Of a stretch of DNA of 64,000 nt, positions 50,201 to 62,300 are shown one piece after another. The stretch lies in contig HG738139.1 of assembly GCA_000499405.2 (NCBI GenBank), positions 7,774,616 to 7,838,615 on the forward strand, read 5' to 3'. The translations under genes were made by a program, and so were the position numbers. Positions within the stretch are counted from its first letter, which is position 1; every line of letters begins with the position of its first letter. The notes under the pieces were generated by a model. The model was not told the origin of the DNA and ran no database searches. It worked only from the letters and a program-made list of their open reading frames with translations. This stretch comes from Onchocerca volvulus (taxonomy: Eukaryota > Nematoda > Chromadorea > Rhabditida > Onchocercidae).

Positions 50201-52715
50201 CTTTGTATTATAATTTGCAGCAGAACTCGATGACAGGCGATCCATTGCAGTTGGATTCGATTTTGGGAACATTGCAAAAAGATATGTCGAAACATGGTAT
50301 CAACACGATACCTAAAGGTGATTGCGCTTCATGTGGTAAACCAATCATTGGACAGGTTTTTTCTTCTTTTTAACACTTTTTTTTTTTTCGTGGAATGGTG
50401 TGGATTATCTTTTTAAAGATAATAGATCTTAAGGTGCAATTGTATTTTTAATTTTAGTACCTTTTGTAGATCTTTATTCAGTATAACTATAAATTTAAAT
50501 TATGTAAAAAAAATAGATCAGGATATAAAATTAAAATGATGGTACTTGCAGACATATTTATTTGAGATTTAAAAAAAAAAAAAAAAAAAAAAACGATGGA
50601 ATTATTTAGAATTGGAAAATATATTACAAATATTCATTCCATATACATTAATGATATTATCTCATATTTCTAAGCATGATAAAATGTCCAATGTAAAGGG
50701 TCGAAATTGGAGAGTCAAAATTTTGAAAGTGGGAGAGGGGAGGGGGAGCATCGACTTTGAGTGTAATGCAACACTTAATAACCAAGTTTTTCTTGAGTCT
50801 TTACTGTTATTTTCTGCTAAAATTTGTTAGATTTTAAAATTATGAGATTCGGACTTTTATTTATTGTTGTTAGGATCTCTTTATTTATTGTTGTTAGAAT
50901 AATCGAATGTGAATAAGTAATTACAGGTGGTCATAGCGCTGGGCAAAATGTGGCATCCAGAGCATTATGTATGTTGTCAATGTGGTGAAGAATTGGGACA
51001 TCGGAATTTCTTCGAACGAGGTGGTAAGGCATACTGTGAGAATGACTACCACGATATATTTTCTCCTCGATGTGCATATTGCAATGGGCCAATCAAGGAT
51101 GTTGGTTGTCAGATCTTTATAATTCTGATATCAGATGATTTTTTGCAGTTAGGCACTTATCCTTTTTTTGTTTTGTAGCGATGTGTGACTGCACTTGGTA
51201 AAACATTTCATGCAGAGCACTTCGTATGTGCAGAATGTGGCCGGCAATTTGGCGAGGAAGGATTCCACGAGAAAGTAAGATTTACTAATAAAAGGAGTTG
51301 TTTCTAAATGCTTGAATGTATATATGTTTTGCAAATTTCGATGCCTGAAGTTTTGGATTGGTTGCATCCAGTTAAAAAGCACTTATCAAATATCATTTCT
51401 ATTAAACTTATCATAATGCGTTCATGTATCATATTTTATTTTAATTGAACTTCTACTTTATTCTTCAATTTGCTTGTGGTTATCATCCACCGAAGCCGGT
51501 TTTTCTTTCGTTTGCGAATAATTTATATTGTATTGTCAAATTTCATTTCATGTTTCTTTTTTGTATATATCAGAAACTGAAAAAATTTTTATCCTCAGAA
51601 GAAATGGGAGTGTATTCTATAATGATTTTCTTCTTCAAAAAAAAGAATAAATTAATTAATAAATAAAAGAATAAAATCGAATCCAGTATGCTTTGCAGAA
51701 TGGACAACCTTACTGCAAGATGGATTTCTTTCGAATGTTTGCACCGAAATGCAATGGTTGTAAGACTCCGATCAAAATGCATTTCATAACAGCGCTGGGC
51801 ACTCACTGGCATCCCGAGTGTTTTATCTGCCAGGTAAACTTTATAGAAATTTTTCCATTTAAAGTCTAACAAGTTTTGAAGTGTGAAAGCTTTTGGAACT
51901 ATACTTCCGTTGTTTTTTGTTCTTTTTATTAGCAATTGCTAATAATAAAGCTTTTGATTCAGCAAAAGTGATAGCGTGATGTTATTTTTTAACATTTTTT
52001 TTTTTCTTTAATGAATCTGGTTGCTCACTCATCATAGAAGTAGGACACAAAGATAATCCATTGGGTAAGTTCAATTAATTTTATTGTGGATCTTGGTGCA
52101 TCTCCAGTGCATATACATATGTGAATAGTAATAGACTCGGATCTTCCCTATTGCAGATGGCTGTCCGAGGATTGAAGTATTATTCTCATTTGAATCTTTT
52201 TATTTTATTTTTGATATTACTACTATTAGGACTTCCAATTAGTCAATCTTATGAAAATACTGAAATATTAGAAATTTTGGAGAGGAATACTATAAGTGGA
52301 GAAATAATCACTAGGATCACTGATAATATGTTTCGAGAATTTGTGGAACTGAAATCAAAAGTTGTTCATGTTGAGTTTCTCTGACTCTTTTCAAGTGAAA
52401 GTAATCTATCTAGCCTGTAGTATCAGGAATATTGATGAGTGATTTTAGGAGTGTGGAAAGCCTTTCGAAACAGGATCATTTTATGAGCACGGTAATGTGC
52501 CATTGTGCGAGTTGCACTACCACGAGAAACGCGGTAGTTTGTGCGCAACTTGCCAAAAGCCTATTAATGGCCGATGCGTCTCCGCCGTAGGACAGAAGTT
52601 TCATCCGGAACATTTCTGTTGCTCTTACTGTCGTAAACAGCTCTACAAGGGAACATTCAAAGAAGTTGATCGGAAACCATTCTGCCACAAATGTTATCAA
52701 ACTACCCATCCCTGA
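44206..52715 (+). CDS. pxl-1: Paxillin: LD motifs plus four LIM domains
   Basis: Focal-adhesion scaffold linking integrin complexes to the cytoskeleton, in nematodes mainly at muscle attachment structures and in the pharynx. Exons: 44206-44218, 48158-48275, 48538-48617, 49052-49133, 49492-49543, 50221-50355, 50927-51100, 51179-51274, 51699-51833, 52449-52715; phases agree, 383 aa. The protein starts directly with LD motif 1 ([15 protein letters not shown]). Further LD-like helices are [19 protein letters not shown] and [12 protein letters not shown], the last matching vertebrate LD5 and leading straight into LIM1. Four LIM domains follow with intact zinc ligands: [11 protein letters not shown]..., [10 protein letters not shown]..., CNGCKTPIK..., [11 protein letters not shown]..., ending [10 protein letters not shown]. 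Exon 1 carries only 13 coding bases and intron 1 is 3.9 kb, so a start inside intron 1 is possible for shorter isoforms. Shorter than human paxillin because the LD spacer region is compact. Confidence 0.95.
44219..48157 (+). other. 3.9-kb first intron of pxl-1
   Basis: Longest intron in the window. AT-rich, with a T-run of about 13 near 46577 and a few short open frames (for example 45574-45771 and 45798-45989). No domain is recognisable in it. Large first introns often hold enhancers or alternative promoters; nothing specific is visible. Confidence 0.7.
45798..45989 (+). CDS. Possible small ORF in pxl-1 intron 1 (hypothetical)
   Basis: 63-codon frame beginning [18 protein letters not shown] and containing a hydrophobic stretch ([12 protein letters not shown]) followed by a basic end ([10 protein letters not shown]), a layout compatible with a tail-anchored or small membrane protein. 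It is less low-complexity than neighbouring chance frames. No homology is recognised; it may well be chance. Confidence 0.2.
   Translation: MSMTANSNGRPSVTWADVTDYANGFFCCQLFKSLDKDLKTHILVAVVFTLINFRYKLRKRHLN
48375..48494. repeat. Two-copy 60-bp tandem duplication in pxl-1 intron
   Basis: A 60-base unit beginning near TTCTCAGTTAGCTCG is present twice in tandem (about 48375-48434 and 48435-48494). Over the first about 54 bases the copies differ at only two positions, so the duplication is recent. Confidence 0.9.
52157..52384 (+). CDS. Possible nested signal-peptide microprotein in pxl-1 intron 9
   Basis: 75-codon frame starting [15 protein letters not shown] with a strong hydrophobic core ([13 protein letters not shown]) and a plausible signal-peptidase site after ISQS. 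The mature part is charged and helical ([15 protein letters not shown]...). The ATG directly follows CTATTGCAG, a good splice or trans-splice acceptor, and the frame ends in TGA 64 bases before the acceptor of the last pxl-1 exon. It could be a nested gene, an alternative exon or chance. No homologue recognised. Confidence 0.3.
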   Translation: MAVRGLKYYSHLNLFILFLILLLLGLPISQSYENTEILEILERNTISGEIITRITDNMFREFVELKSKVVHVEFL

Positions 52716-54378
52716 ATTTTTTCCATAGTTCTGGGCATTTTACTAGTTTCTATGGATTTTGTCGTCGATGCACTTTTGAAGTTTGTTCGCTCTGTGTTCC
52801 GCCATATGTTTATGTCTCTCAAGCGACAGATATGAAATCCCATCATGCCATTCCCTTCTTCCATGATAATTCCTTCTTTTTTTTGTATTATTTCGTTCTT
52901 TGAAATCATCGGAATAATATTTCGTTTTCAGTCTATAACATTTCTTTTTTCATTGCTATGCAGTTAATGATTTTTTTGTGCTCTTTTCATCTCACTGTGA
53001 TTTGCTTGAGTGTGCGCAAACCTTCAATTTTTAAGCATTTAAGTTATTTTTCGTTTCTTTTCTTGTTGAGCTACTTAATGCATCACTGCAGTATTCTCAA
53101 GTAACTTTGACTTTTAATTAGCATTTTTCATTTCACTTCGGAATAATTTAAGAAACTTAGATTCATACTTATTTGATTATACTGTAATCTTTGTTTTACA
53201 GCATTATAAATCTTTGAAATGTTCTCAAAATCAGAACTGATTGGAAGAAGTCATCAAAAAAAACTTTAAGAGTGTTTCCCTCGAATTATTATTTTAATTT
53301 TGTCAAATATGATAGTAGTTAGATTTGATATCCAGTGTTTTGACTTTTAATAATAGGAAGAGATACAAGAAATATTATTGATTCCGTGGAATCTTTGTTG
53401 CAGTGATTCATGGGAATGATTTTTGTTGTGGTTTGTTTCTTGTCTTATTATATTATTTAACTCAATTTTCACAGCATGCCTACATTATTTTTTGATTGCA
53501 TAACGTAACAAAATGCAATTTATTTCGCTCGTCTCAGTCGTAAGATTATTGGTTCTTCAAAAAGTTTTGTTAATTTTAAAATAAATATGATTGTTTACAA
53601 ATGAGAAATGAGTGATGCCTCAAATGAAAAAAAGACAATTTGATATTGGAATTCTTCACCTTCTAGGGGGATGAATATTTTGCAAGACGATGTCCGATGC
53701 ATGTCATATATTTCGATGAAGAGGAAGAGAAATAGTTCAAGTGATTGGATTTCCAGCCATGTTATATCATACATCTTTATCGATTAAATTATTCCAATAA
53801 TGTGATATGTAAATTATCCACATATGACACTGATTGGTGATCCCTTTGATGCTAGTTTCACATGTTCTTTAAGCATGATAAAACATTTGATAATTGAAAC
53901 ATGTCGGCAATGTTGGAATTGAAATACTCGCAAAATATGGATGGACCATTCAACAGTATGGAATGCTCTAATTGCAAAAATGATACAGTTATAAGAAAAA
54001 TTTGCTTCTCCAATTCGCTTAATGGTTGTGAAAAGATAACGTATATTATCCAAGCACTTCAGTTTGAATATCAAATCACAAAGCTTAGAGTTGTTGTATA
54101 GGAGAGCCATAAAATTAACGCCTTTGCAATATCGAGATTAATTGACCCCACGATTCCACGCGATTTTATAATCAAATGTTACATCAATATGTGTTAGGAA
54201 GTATTTTAAGAATACACGTTTCTTGCGTAAACAGTGCGTCAAACAAATGTATGTGCTGAGGCGCAATTTATTAAAGTATGCTTTACCTGAGCACAAATTA
54301 ACTGTGTGTAACCCGTACAGTAACAGCCGAGAAAAGAAAGCCATAAAGAACTGAGTCAAAAGAAATTTTAAGGATTAA
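52716..54378. other. Convergent intergenic region, pxl-1 to left serpin
   Basis: About 1.7 kb of AT-rich DNA, presumably the 3' UTRs of two convergent genes. A 66-codon plus-strand frame at 53901-54101 has no supporting signal. No repeat or RNA gene recognised. Confidence 0.55.
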
Positions 54379-56657
54379 TCAGTTACGTAAAGAATTTGCT
54401 GGAATAGTGTGCCCTATAAGGATCATTTGATCGATCTTTGTGATGACAAACAGAAACGGATGGTTAGCAATGAATTTGATGTGTCCACCTTGCCGTGGGA
54501 CGCTTAACTCATCGTTTGGCATTTCATGAGTGTTGTTTACCGGATACGAACCTCTCTCATTGATCTGCAATACGAGGAATTGTTGTTGAATAAGTATAAA
54601 GTTTACATCAGTCTTTCACGCAACTGGTAGTTATTTTAATCAACTAATACCTCAATTTGTGTCTTCTGAATGACCGTCGAAACATGCATTCTTTGGCCTG
54701 AAAGAGCTGGAAAATCAGCTCGGCTGGTAAATGCTTCAACTATTCCAAGACTTGCCAACGGCAAATTCAGTTCGAAATGATTTTCTATCGAAAATCGAGG
54801 TATTTCAACCTTAAATAATGCTGACATAAGTTCTAAGCAATTTTTTATCTGAAAGAAATATTGGCAGTAATTTTAAATCAAACTTCTGAACAGTTTATTA
54901 TTCTCCTTCTTCTTTATATAGCACTCATATATGGTACATTAACTACTTGGACAATTTATTCCAAAAATCGTAATTTCTGATGAAATTAGAAAAGATTTTA
55001 ATTTACAAGGACTAAACTGTTTGATTTTGTTATTTCCTTTTATTTGTCTTATACATCGACCTTCTGATGTGTCTCAGTTAATTTTTCCTTCTTGAACGCT
55101 GTGGAAAAGTTATCCAAACTTGATTTTGCACAAAAATATGTTTTAAATGTATTAATCATTATCGATTCAAAACTGATTCAAATTTTAGCCAAGTCAACTA
55201 CCTCGACATCCACTGTTTTACATCTTGCAATCAAAAATAGAAGACGATGCCCAGTCAGTTCACTCATAATACTTTTTAAAGCAAATTTCTCTCGCGGTAA
55301 AAATATATAAAAGAAAAGATTCGAATCCAATTGATACGAAAGACCGAGAACTTGTACATCAATATCTTCGGTATATTTAAATTTATCAAATGCCCACATG
55401 GACATCATTTCCACCTGCAACAGTTACATGAGGAAAGACAATGTTTGAGGTGAATGAAATCCATCTAATTTGTTGCAGATCTTAGGCAAAGAATGCAGTG
55501 CTTTGTCTTTGCCTATGCTCCTTGTCATTTAAATTCATCTTTGTAGATTTTTTTAAAGTCAGAATTGAAAACCAAAAATTTATGGATGCTTCCGAAAAAA
55601 GGTCAGCAGTTCAATTTCCGCCTGAACCTCTCCATATTTTTAAATTGTCACTGAAAATCTACCAGCCTGAAAACACGCCATTGTCTTGCCGTGTGTGAGG
55701 ATCAATCATCTATTGATCATTGGATCAGAAGTTATGCAAGTGAGAATACCTGAGTAGTAGTGTGTTCATTGGCGTAAAAGTCCTTCGTAATAGTCCTCCT
55801 TTCATCAAATGGATAATGCCAAGCAGCGTTCAAATAAAAACTATCGACGAGCATGAAATGCCAATCTACATTATAAACATTTCTTGTAAAAATTTTAAAT
55901 TCTGATTTCATTTGATTTGCAATCCATTGATTGATAAACTGAAAAGAACTGATAAGTCAAATGAATCGTACTATATGTAAAGGTCACCTGGAATATCCAG
56001 GAAAATATAAGCATTGGACACAACTGACTGTGAGAAATATGCATGGTACTTCTCCTTTTCCGCAACTATTTTGATACTAATCAATTCTGGTACAAAAAAC
56101 CAACCGCGACAGTGGTTGAATTATTTTTACAATCGAATTGAAGTATATCACCCATATAATCTCGTGCGATATCTATCATGGCGTTGCTTACGACAGCCCG
56201 ATCACAAAGATGTAAAACTACCAAAAGACCTGGTGCTATTATGGTACCATTCTTTCTTAGTATAGTCTGTTGGCTAGCAATGAATAATACTTCTGTACTG
56301 CATCATTATTGAAGCCTGAAGAATTACCCGCATAATGATAAGTTAAGAGAAGTGGTTCATGTAAATAACACAGATGAAGAGCCACTGATCAGAAAAATAA
56401 TCCTTCAGTTTATTCATTCCCTTTTTCACTTCTCTTCAGGTAATTTCCCCTTCCATACTAAGTTATCCCATTTTGAGTACAGAAAAGAGATACCTCTCGC
56501 GAAAACATCGTTTATTTCTACTCTCGTAATGCCACTTGCAGCAGCACTGGCCAATGATAATGGTGACAATACTGCATTAAGTATTTCATTTGCTGCACTG
56601 GACAAGAGTCGAAGAGAGAAATTTGCATGTATCGATTGTATCGTATCTCTCGCATAC
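54379..56657 (-). pseudogene. Serpin, left copy: frame-disrupted, probable pseudogene
   Basis: Six exon-like blocks on the minus strand match the neighbouring serpin: 56494-56657, 56105-56315, 55750-55938, 55202-55414, 54651-54809, 54379-54564. Serpin hallmarks are clear: HANFSLRLLSSAANEI, SPLSLASAAASG, INQWIANQ, VDSFYLNAAWHYPF, VEMMSMWAFDKFKY, VEIPRFSIENHFELN and HPFLFVI. Two defects: the block 56105-56315 is 211 nt where phase continuity needs one more base (or two fewer), with a frame switch between YYSLLANR and the following helix; and the first block has no ATG where the right copy starts. The reactive-loop hinge (INERGSYPVNNTHE) lacks the small-residue consensus of inhibitory serpins. 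Could be a pseudogene, a gene with an unrecognised first exon and an assembly error, or a non-inhibitory serpin. The other five blocks are open and in phase. Confidence 0.78.
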
Positions 56658-59642
56658 CTGATATATCCTTCGTACTTTATTTAATTTTGCTTTATTAAAT
56701 TAGAAGCACTGAGGGTCGATTACAAATGCTTCTCACAGAAATGACTTCATTGTTCGGATAGTAATGAAGCTATGATGGAAGGTATTCATTTCCCATAAGA
56801 AGCATTTGTAATCGAGCCTCAATGCCCTAAATCTATGCGAATTGTTTCCAAATGAATAATTATTTTACTATTGTTCATAGCATTTGTGTGTATTCATTGC
56901 ATTCCAAAGCACAGTATTTGTTACTTTCCCATTTCTGCAGTAATTTTGAAAATATTTATGGCAATGTAATACTTCGTATAATCTATGATTCCGCGCCTTG
57001 CTTTTTTTAAAAAAACAAAAGAAAAAATTTGATTTTATATTTGTTTGTTTTTGGAATGCAAATACATTGCTTCTTATGATGCACAAGAGACAAGAATTGA
57101 ATTTTTTATGATCAAAATCTATAAGGAATTGATGCACGTATAGCTTGAAAGAGATATATGAATGGTTTTTCACAAACTTTTTGAATGACAAACAATGTCC
57201 TTTCAAAAGTTGACAAGTGATAATGATATTGAAACATTGGACGAGAATCTGATGAATGAATAGAATTTTAATTGGATGAATGGTTCAGAAGCGTTACTAC
57301 TGCATTGATTAAATGGCTGGAGGCAGAACTCTGCAACTTACTTGTCCAGATAGTAACTTAGTTCGTGAGCTGTTGTCGTACGCTTTGCGAGGAAAGTGAA
57401 TAAAATAAGAGATATGAATTGATGTGATAATACATTCTGATAACAGTAACTGTACATAACAACAGTGATATCGATGGAAGGATCGGGAATGAATGATAAA
57501 TACTGCCATTCGGTGGAGCTTATAAGAAGAAGTTGTCTTGCTCCAGCTAAGATGTTCCATCCACTTCGATCCAAAATAAAAAAATATGAGCATAAGTTGT
57601 TGTTATGATGGTAGTTCGATCTCTTAGCACCGATTCGTTCCCATCCCTGCGCTACAACTTCCGGGGCAATGTTTACGACGACCAGCTGCTATCCTGTCAA
57701 CCCGATCATATTGACCTGTAGTGCTTTCCTCATTCTGCCCTTCTCAGCCCTAGATTTAATTATTCATCATTCTTTTGAATAATTAATACAATTTGCTGAA
57801 ATGTTTCGAAATCGAGAAACTTCTCTTCCAGGCATTACTATGTAGTTCTCCATCTCTAAAACACTTCTACACTTCTCTCAAAGTCAATTCGAGACTGCTT
57901 ACTTATGGCATGTACTAGCATCATCCATCAAGCACTTGTTGCTTCTCCCTAAGCCTCATTTTAATCTTGCTAGAATTGATTGACAAAACCATTTGGATTT
58001 TGAAGCGCTCAACTTAAAATTACATTCAGAGTTTGTTTGACAGACAAAAAAAAGAAAAAATAACTTACTTCAAATTTATAACTGAACATCGTTAATTCAT
58101 TTTTTAAAGATGTTTCAAACACAGTCTCTTCCATTCTGACAAAAATTACTAATGTTTGTCAACCTACGTTGTTCGGCGAAAATGCCTGTCATGCAACTCA
58201 ATCATACAAATTTTCAGTTGCAATCGGGCAATTTTTTTGTAGTCTTTTCAAATGAAAAGCAAACGATTCACATACATTCTAACTCAAAATTTGCCAAATA
58301 AAACCAATTACAAGTTGATGGAATGCAATTTTTTATTACATGTGTGAAATGGCACTATCACAGATCTTTTTATGCAACATGAAAACTATGGAATATCCCC
58401 AGATTTATTCATTGCTTGACCCATGAACTCTGTACTGTTAAGACCAATATTTGGCTCAAAATTGATGATCATAACTTTGGGAGATTTGATGGAGACACAT
58501 GATGCTGATAATATTTATTACGTAGAGTTCTCAACAATAATATTATAATTTCTTGAAATTATTAAAAGAAGAATAATAACCAGGTAATGCATGATATGAT
58601 ATGGCTTCTATATTTGTTTGAAATGAAAATGAAGTTTGTAAAATTTGTGAGAGATTTAATGATCTGCTCTGGTGGTGTATTTCATTACCTTTTTCCCTGA
58701 CCCAAATTTCCTTTTGCTGTACTTTCGAAATGATTTGCGAGCATTCCTTCCGACTTTGTTTACGACGATCGGTCCTTCTGAAGCCGAACGTCAGATTCCA
58801 TCAATGCTTTTATTATTTAGCATCATCTTCATTCATTTTCTTGTCTTTTCCACAACTAAATTATTGATTATACAGACTGTGTTGGACATATTTTTCTATT
58901 ATAACTAGATATCGACACAATTACGTGGAAAAAGTATTATAATTCCTGAAAATTATTTTATAATTTATCATTAACATTTCAGGATGATATTATTCTTCTC
59001 GTTGATTTGCTCTCTGAACTCACCACCTGGTTATGCTCAACCTTCGGTCACCAATCTCACAAGGTGGATTTTTTTGATGAGACATCATTGAATGCGTTTT
59101 TCCAGCAATTTCCACTGAATCAGTGTATATCATCGCATGTTACTTGTCAAATACGACAGATTTTATCAGAAATTTTCACAAAAAGGGAATGACATAGAGC
59201 GATAGTAATGTACTTTGTCAACATTTCCTCATTGTAACACCTTCCTCGAAACTGAACAAACATTTAGTCATCAATAATGACTCATGATGGTTGGACTGCA
59301 CTTCTAAATAGCAGATTCTTCCCATCGTTTCCTTTCTTCCTTCTTTTACTTTTGAAATTGCTGATTTATGGCAGTATGTGTGCAAACCACATAGTTTTAA
59401 ATGTTAAGTTTAAATGTTTGAAGAAGCCATTTTAGTAGCTCCCAAAATTCTGCGAAAATGTATGTTTAACATTTGTTCGCATCAAGGGAAGTTTTGTCAG
59501 TCACCTAATGGCGAGTATAATAATATTATAGTGTATAATTCATTCTTCTTTTCAAATTCATTTCAATTTTTTAAATTTTCAAAAATGACTGGAATTCATT
59601 CTTCCAATATTGATTAATTATTATATGTTTAGGGACGGATCA
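56658..59642. other. Region between the two head-to-head serpins
   Basis: About 3 kb between the 5' ends of two divergently oriented serpin copies. It contains a 120-bp inverted-repeat element (listed separately). Open frames on both strands (for example 57309-57593 minus, 58672-58908 plus) show no serpin or other recognisable motif. Confidence 0.55.
56706..56825. mobile_element. 120-bp element with 28-bp terminal inverted repeats
   Basis: Arms at 56706-56733 and 56798-56825 are reverse complements over 28 bases with two mismatches, separated by a 64-base unique centre. The size and structure resemble a miniature inverted-repeat element or a hairpin remnant. It lies about 50 bp upstream of the left serpin's first block. 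No target-site duplication is obvious. Confidence 0.72.
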
Positions 59643-62300
59643 ATGGATGAAGCTCAGGCTGATTTTGCACTGGATTTAATAAGAACAGCAACAACAAATG
59701 ACGAATCAGTCGTTCTATCGCCCTTTTCAGTTGTTCAGGCTCTAACGATGACCTATGTTGGAGCTGAAGGTGAAACAAAGAAACAGATGAGCAATGTCTT
59801 GACCAAAGGTGACTTTCAGCATTTCTCAAAACAACTGGATCACACTTTGAGATTCCACAAGAGTTATGTTGTAGAGATTATTTATTGCATCTTATCTGCC
59901 CAAGTTTCAGGATTTTTCGACGCCGAACTATTTTTGAATTTATCGATGGATTAACTACATCCACTTTAATTTTATACTTCTGTGTTCCTGTGATCCTTCT
60001 CTTTTACAACATGCATAGTTGATAAAAGTCAGGTCAGAGAATAACATAAATTGGTGAAGATCAATGAATCTTACCTTTTAATTTCAGGACAAGGTAGACA
60101 ACAGTTCAACAAGTACTTCTCTTCTCTGCTGACCGATATCACTAAAAAAAAAGGCAAATATATTCTAAACTTGGCAAATCGCATTTATATCCAACAAAAC
60201 TTCGATTTAAAATTGGCATATCTCAATATCATCAAGTCGCATTACGATGGACAATTGCAACAAGTTAATTTTACACAAGAGGATGCTATTGATGATATCA
60301 TCACTGTAAGCAATAATTTTGAATCATCCTTTGGCGAAACCAAGAAATATTCGAGAAATATTACAAAAGAATGTGATGATCAGCTAGTGGCATCATATTT
60401 TCATTTAAAAAGTTTCTTCATTCATAGAGATAAATTTTATCTGCAAATTCTGCAGTTTGTCAAGTTAATGTAAAATAAAACACACTGGATTGATGACAAA
60501 CAATACAAAATCTGCATAGAATTCGAAAAAAATCATAGAAAAGTTATCTTTTTCAATAGATTATGCTTTATATTGAACGATGTTTAACTGGAAGTGGCAA
60601 TACTCCACTAATACTTTATCAAACAAACAAGAGATTCATTTACAGGAAATCAATAAATGGGTAATGCAACAAACTAATGATAAAATTAAGAACTTGATTA
60701 GTCAATCTGACATCAGTACGGATACCAAATTATTGCTTGTCAACGCTGTGTATTTCAAGGGAAATTGGAAGAAATCTTTCAATAAAAAAATGACCAAAAA
60801 GAAGACTTTCCATGGTGATAAGCTGAAAGAGGTTATCAATTTAATGATATCGATGTTGTAGCATTCTACTAATCTATTCCTACCCGCCTTACTGAATATA
60901 CTTCAGCTAAGGCCTTTCCTTTTTACTATTAATGTATAGAAATGCTAGTGACATGCCTCGAAGGAAAGTTATGAAGGAATCATTTAACGTAAGTGTCAAG
61001 AGATTCAATAAAAGTTTTCGTTTTCTTAGTATCACAGGGATTGAAGGATTTGAATATTTTAGATGGAAATGATGACAATGGAGGGATATTTTCCATATTA
61101 CGAGGACGACGATGTACAGGTGCTTGGAATGCCGTACGCTGGTGATGAAGTCCATTTGTATATCGTGCTTCCTCAAAAACAGTCTGGTCTGGTTGATATT
61201 GAAAAGAATCTTACTGGAAAGAAATTACTTCATTATATGCAGAGCTGTTCGGAAATTGAAGTTAAGGTGAAAGAAAATTTGGATTTACCAAATATGGACT
61301 GATAAAATTACTATTATTGAGCTAATTATGCGAACAAATCACAAAAAAATTTTGCAACTTTATGGTCAGTCAGCCTTTTACTCTTATATCTTTCCTATCT
61401 AAAATCCTTTCAACTTCAGTACTTAAACTTTTGGGAGTCAGGGAGATTAAGCTTTGCATGAATTTTTTTAATTGTTAAATTCTTTATATTATGTCGCGCT
61501 GCTGTTCAAGCAGTTCATTCATATAACTAAAAGTCCCATTTCAGGTGGAAATACCAAAATTTAAGATAGAAAATAGGACTGAATTGGTGAACTCATTGCA
61601 AGAGATGGGTATAAACGATGCGTTTACCTCTGCGGCCAATTTTACAGGTATTACCGACGTGCCTCTTTACATCAACGCTGTTTTTCATGAATCCTTTATC
61701 GAGGTGAGTTATTTTTATTTTCCAATAAAATGAAGAAATATATATTACTTGATATGGTACTACTTCAGTTAATGCCTACTCACTTGGAAAATGACACCTG
61801 TAAACGATCTGTAAATCTAACGCATTTTTTGACTGTTTGCATGCTTTCATTCTTCACTTTATACAATTAATTATAAGAGATTTAGAAGTTTTAAAAAAAA
61901 GAAGTGCAAATACCATTTACTTAACTTTCTGTAAGAGAGATTTAAACATTTGAAAAATGTTATTAAATGTGGATCTTAAGAGTTGCAACTGAAGTTCTTA
62001 TACTCGGTTCGAGAGTAAGACATATAAATTAAAATGAAAAAAAACTTGCAATTGCAATCCTCAGTTAGCTCTCTCCGATTACTCGTTGTAAGTGCAGGTG
62101 TCACGAGAGGATGACAAATTATCCATTTGCAGGTGAATGAGAAAGGCACTGAAGCAGCGGCAGCTTCTGCAGTAGGAATATTTTTGCGCAGTGCTCCGAT
62201 AACGCTTGCACCTGTGAAGTTGTTTCGTGCAAATCATCCGCACCTATTTGCCATCACTTGGCACTCCTCCACCATTCTATTCATCGGTCGAATAGTCTAA
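59643..62300 (+). CDS. Serpin, right copy: intact, inhibitory-type, Arg-Ser loop
   Basis: Clade-typical nematode serpin without a signal peptide, so likely intracellular or unconventionally exported. Exons: 59643-59808, 60088-60305, 60646-60831, 61063-61266, 61545-61703, 62133-62300; phases fit and give 366 aa, normal for a serpin core. Conserved segments: DEAQADFALDLIR, VVLSPFSVVQAL, YILNLANRIYI, LLLVNAVYFKGNW, MEMMTMEGYFPYY, VQVLGMPYA, VEIPKFKIENRTEL, GINDAFTSAANFTGI. The reactive-loop hinge EKGTEAAAAS matches the inhibitory consensus, and counting from the hinge glycine as P15 places Arg at P1 and Ser at P1' (FLR|SAP), which predicts inhibition of trypsin-like proteases. The start was chosen at the ATG in the first family-matching exon, ten bases after a TTTAG acceptor. 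Confidence 0.94.

Noticed and set aside
53901..54101. 66-codon frame with CxxC in the pxl-1/serpin interval
   Set aside because: Single Cys pair only, no acceptor or conserved context, overlaps an antisense frame of similar length.
57309..57593. Two overlapping minus-strand open frames between the serpins
   Set aside because: No serpin or other motif, no matching splice phase with the left serpin, and the composition looks like translated AT-rich non-coding DNA.
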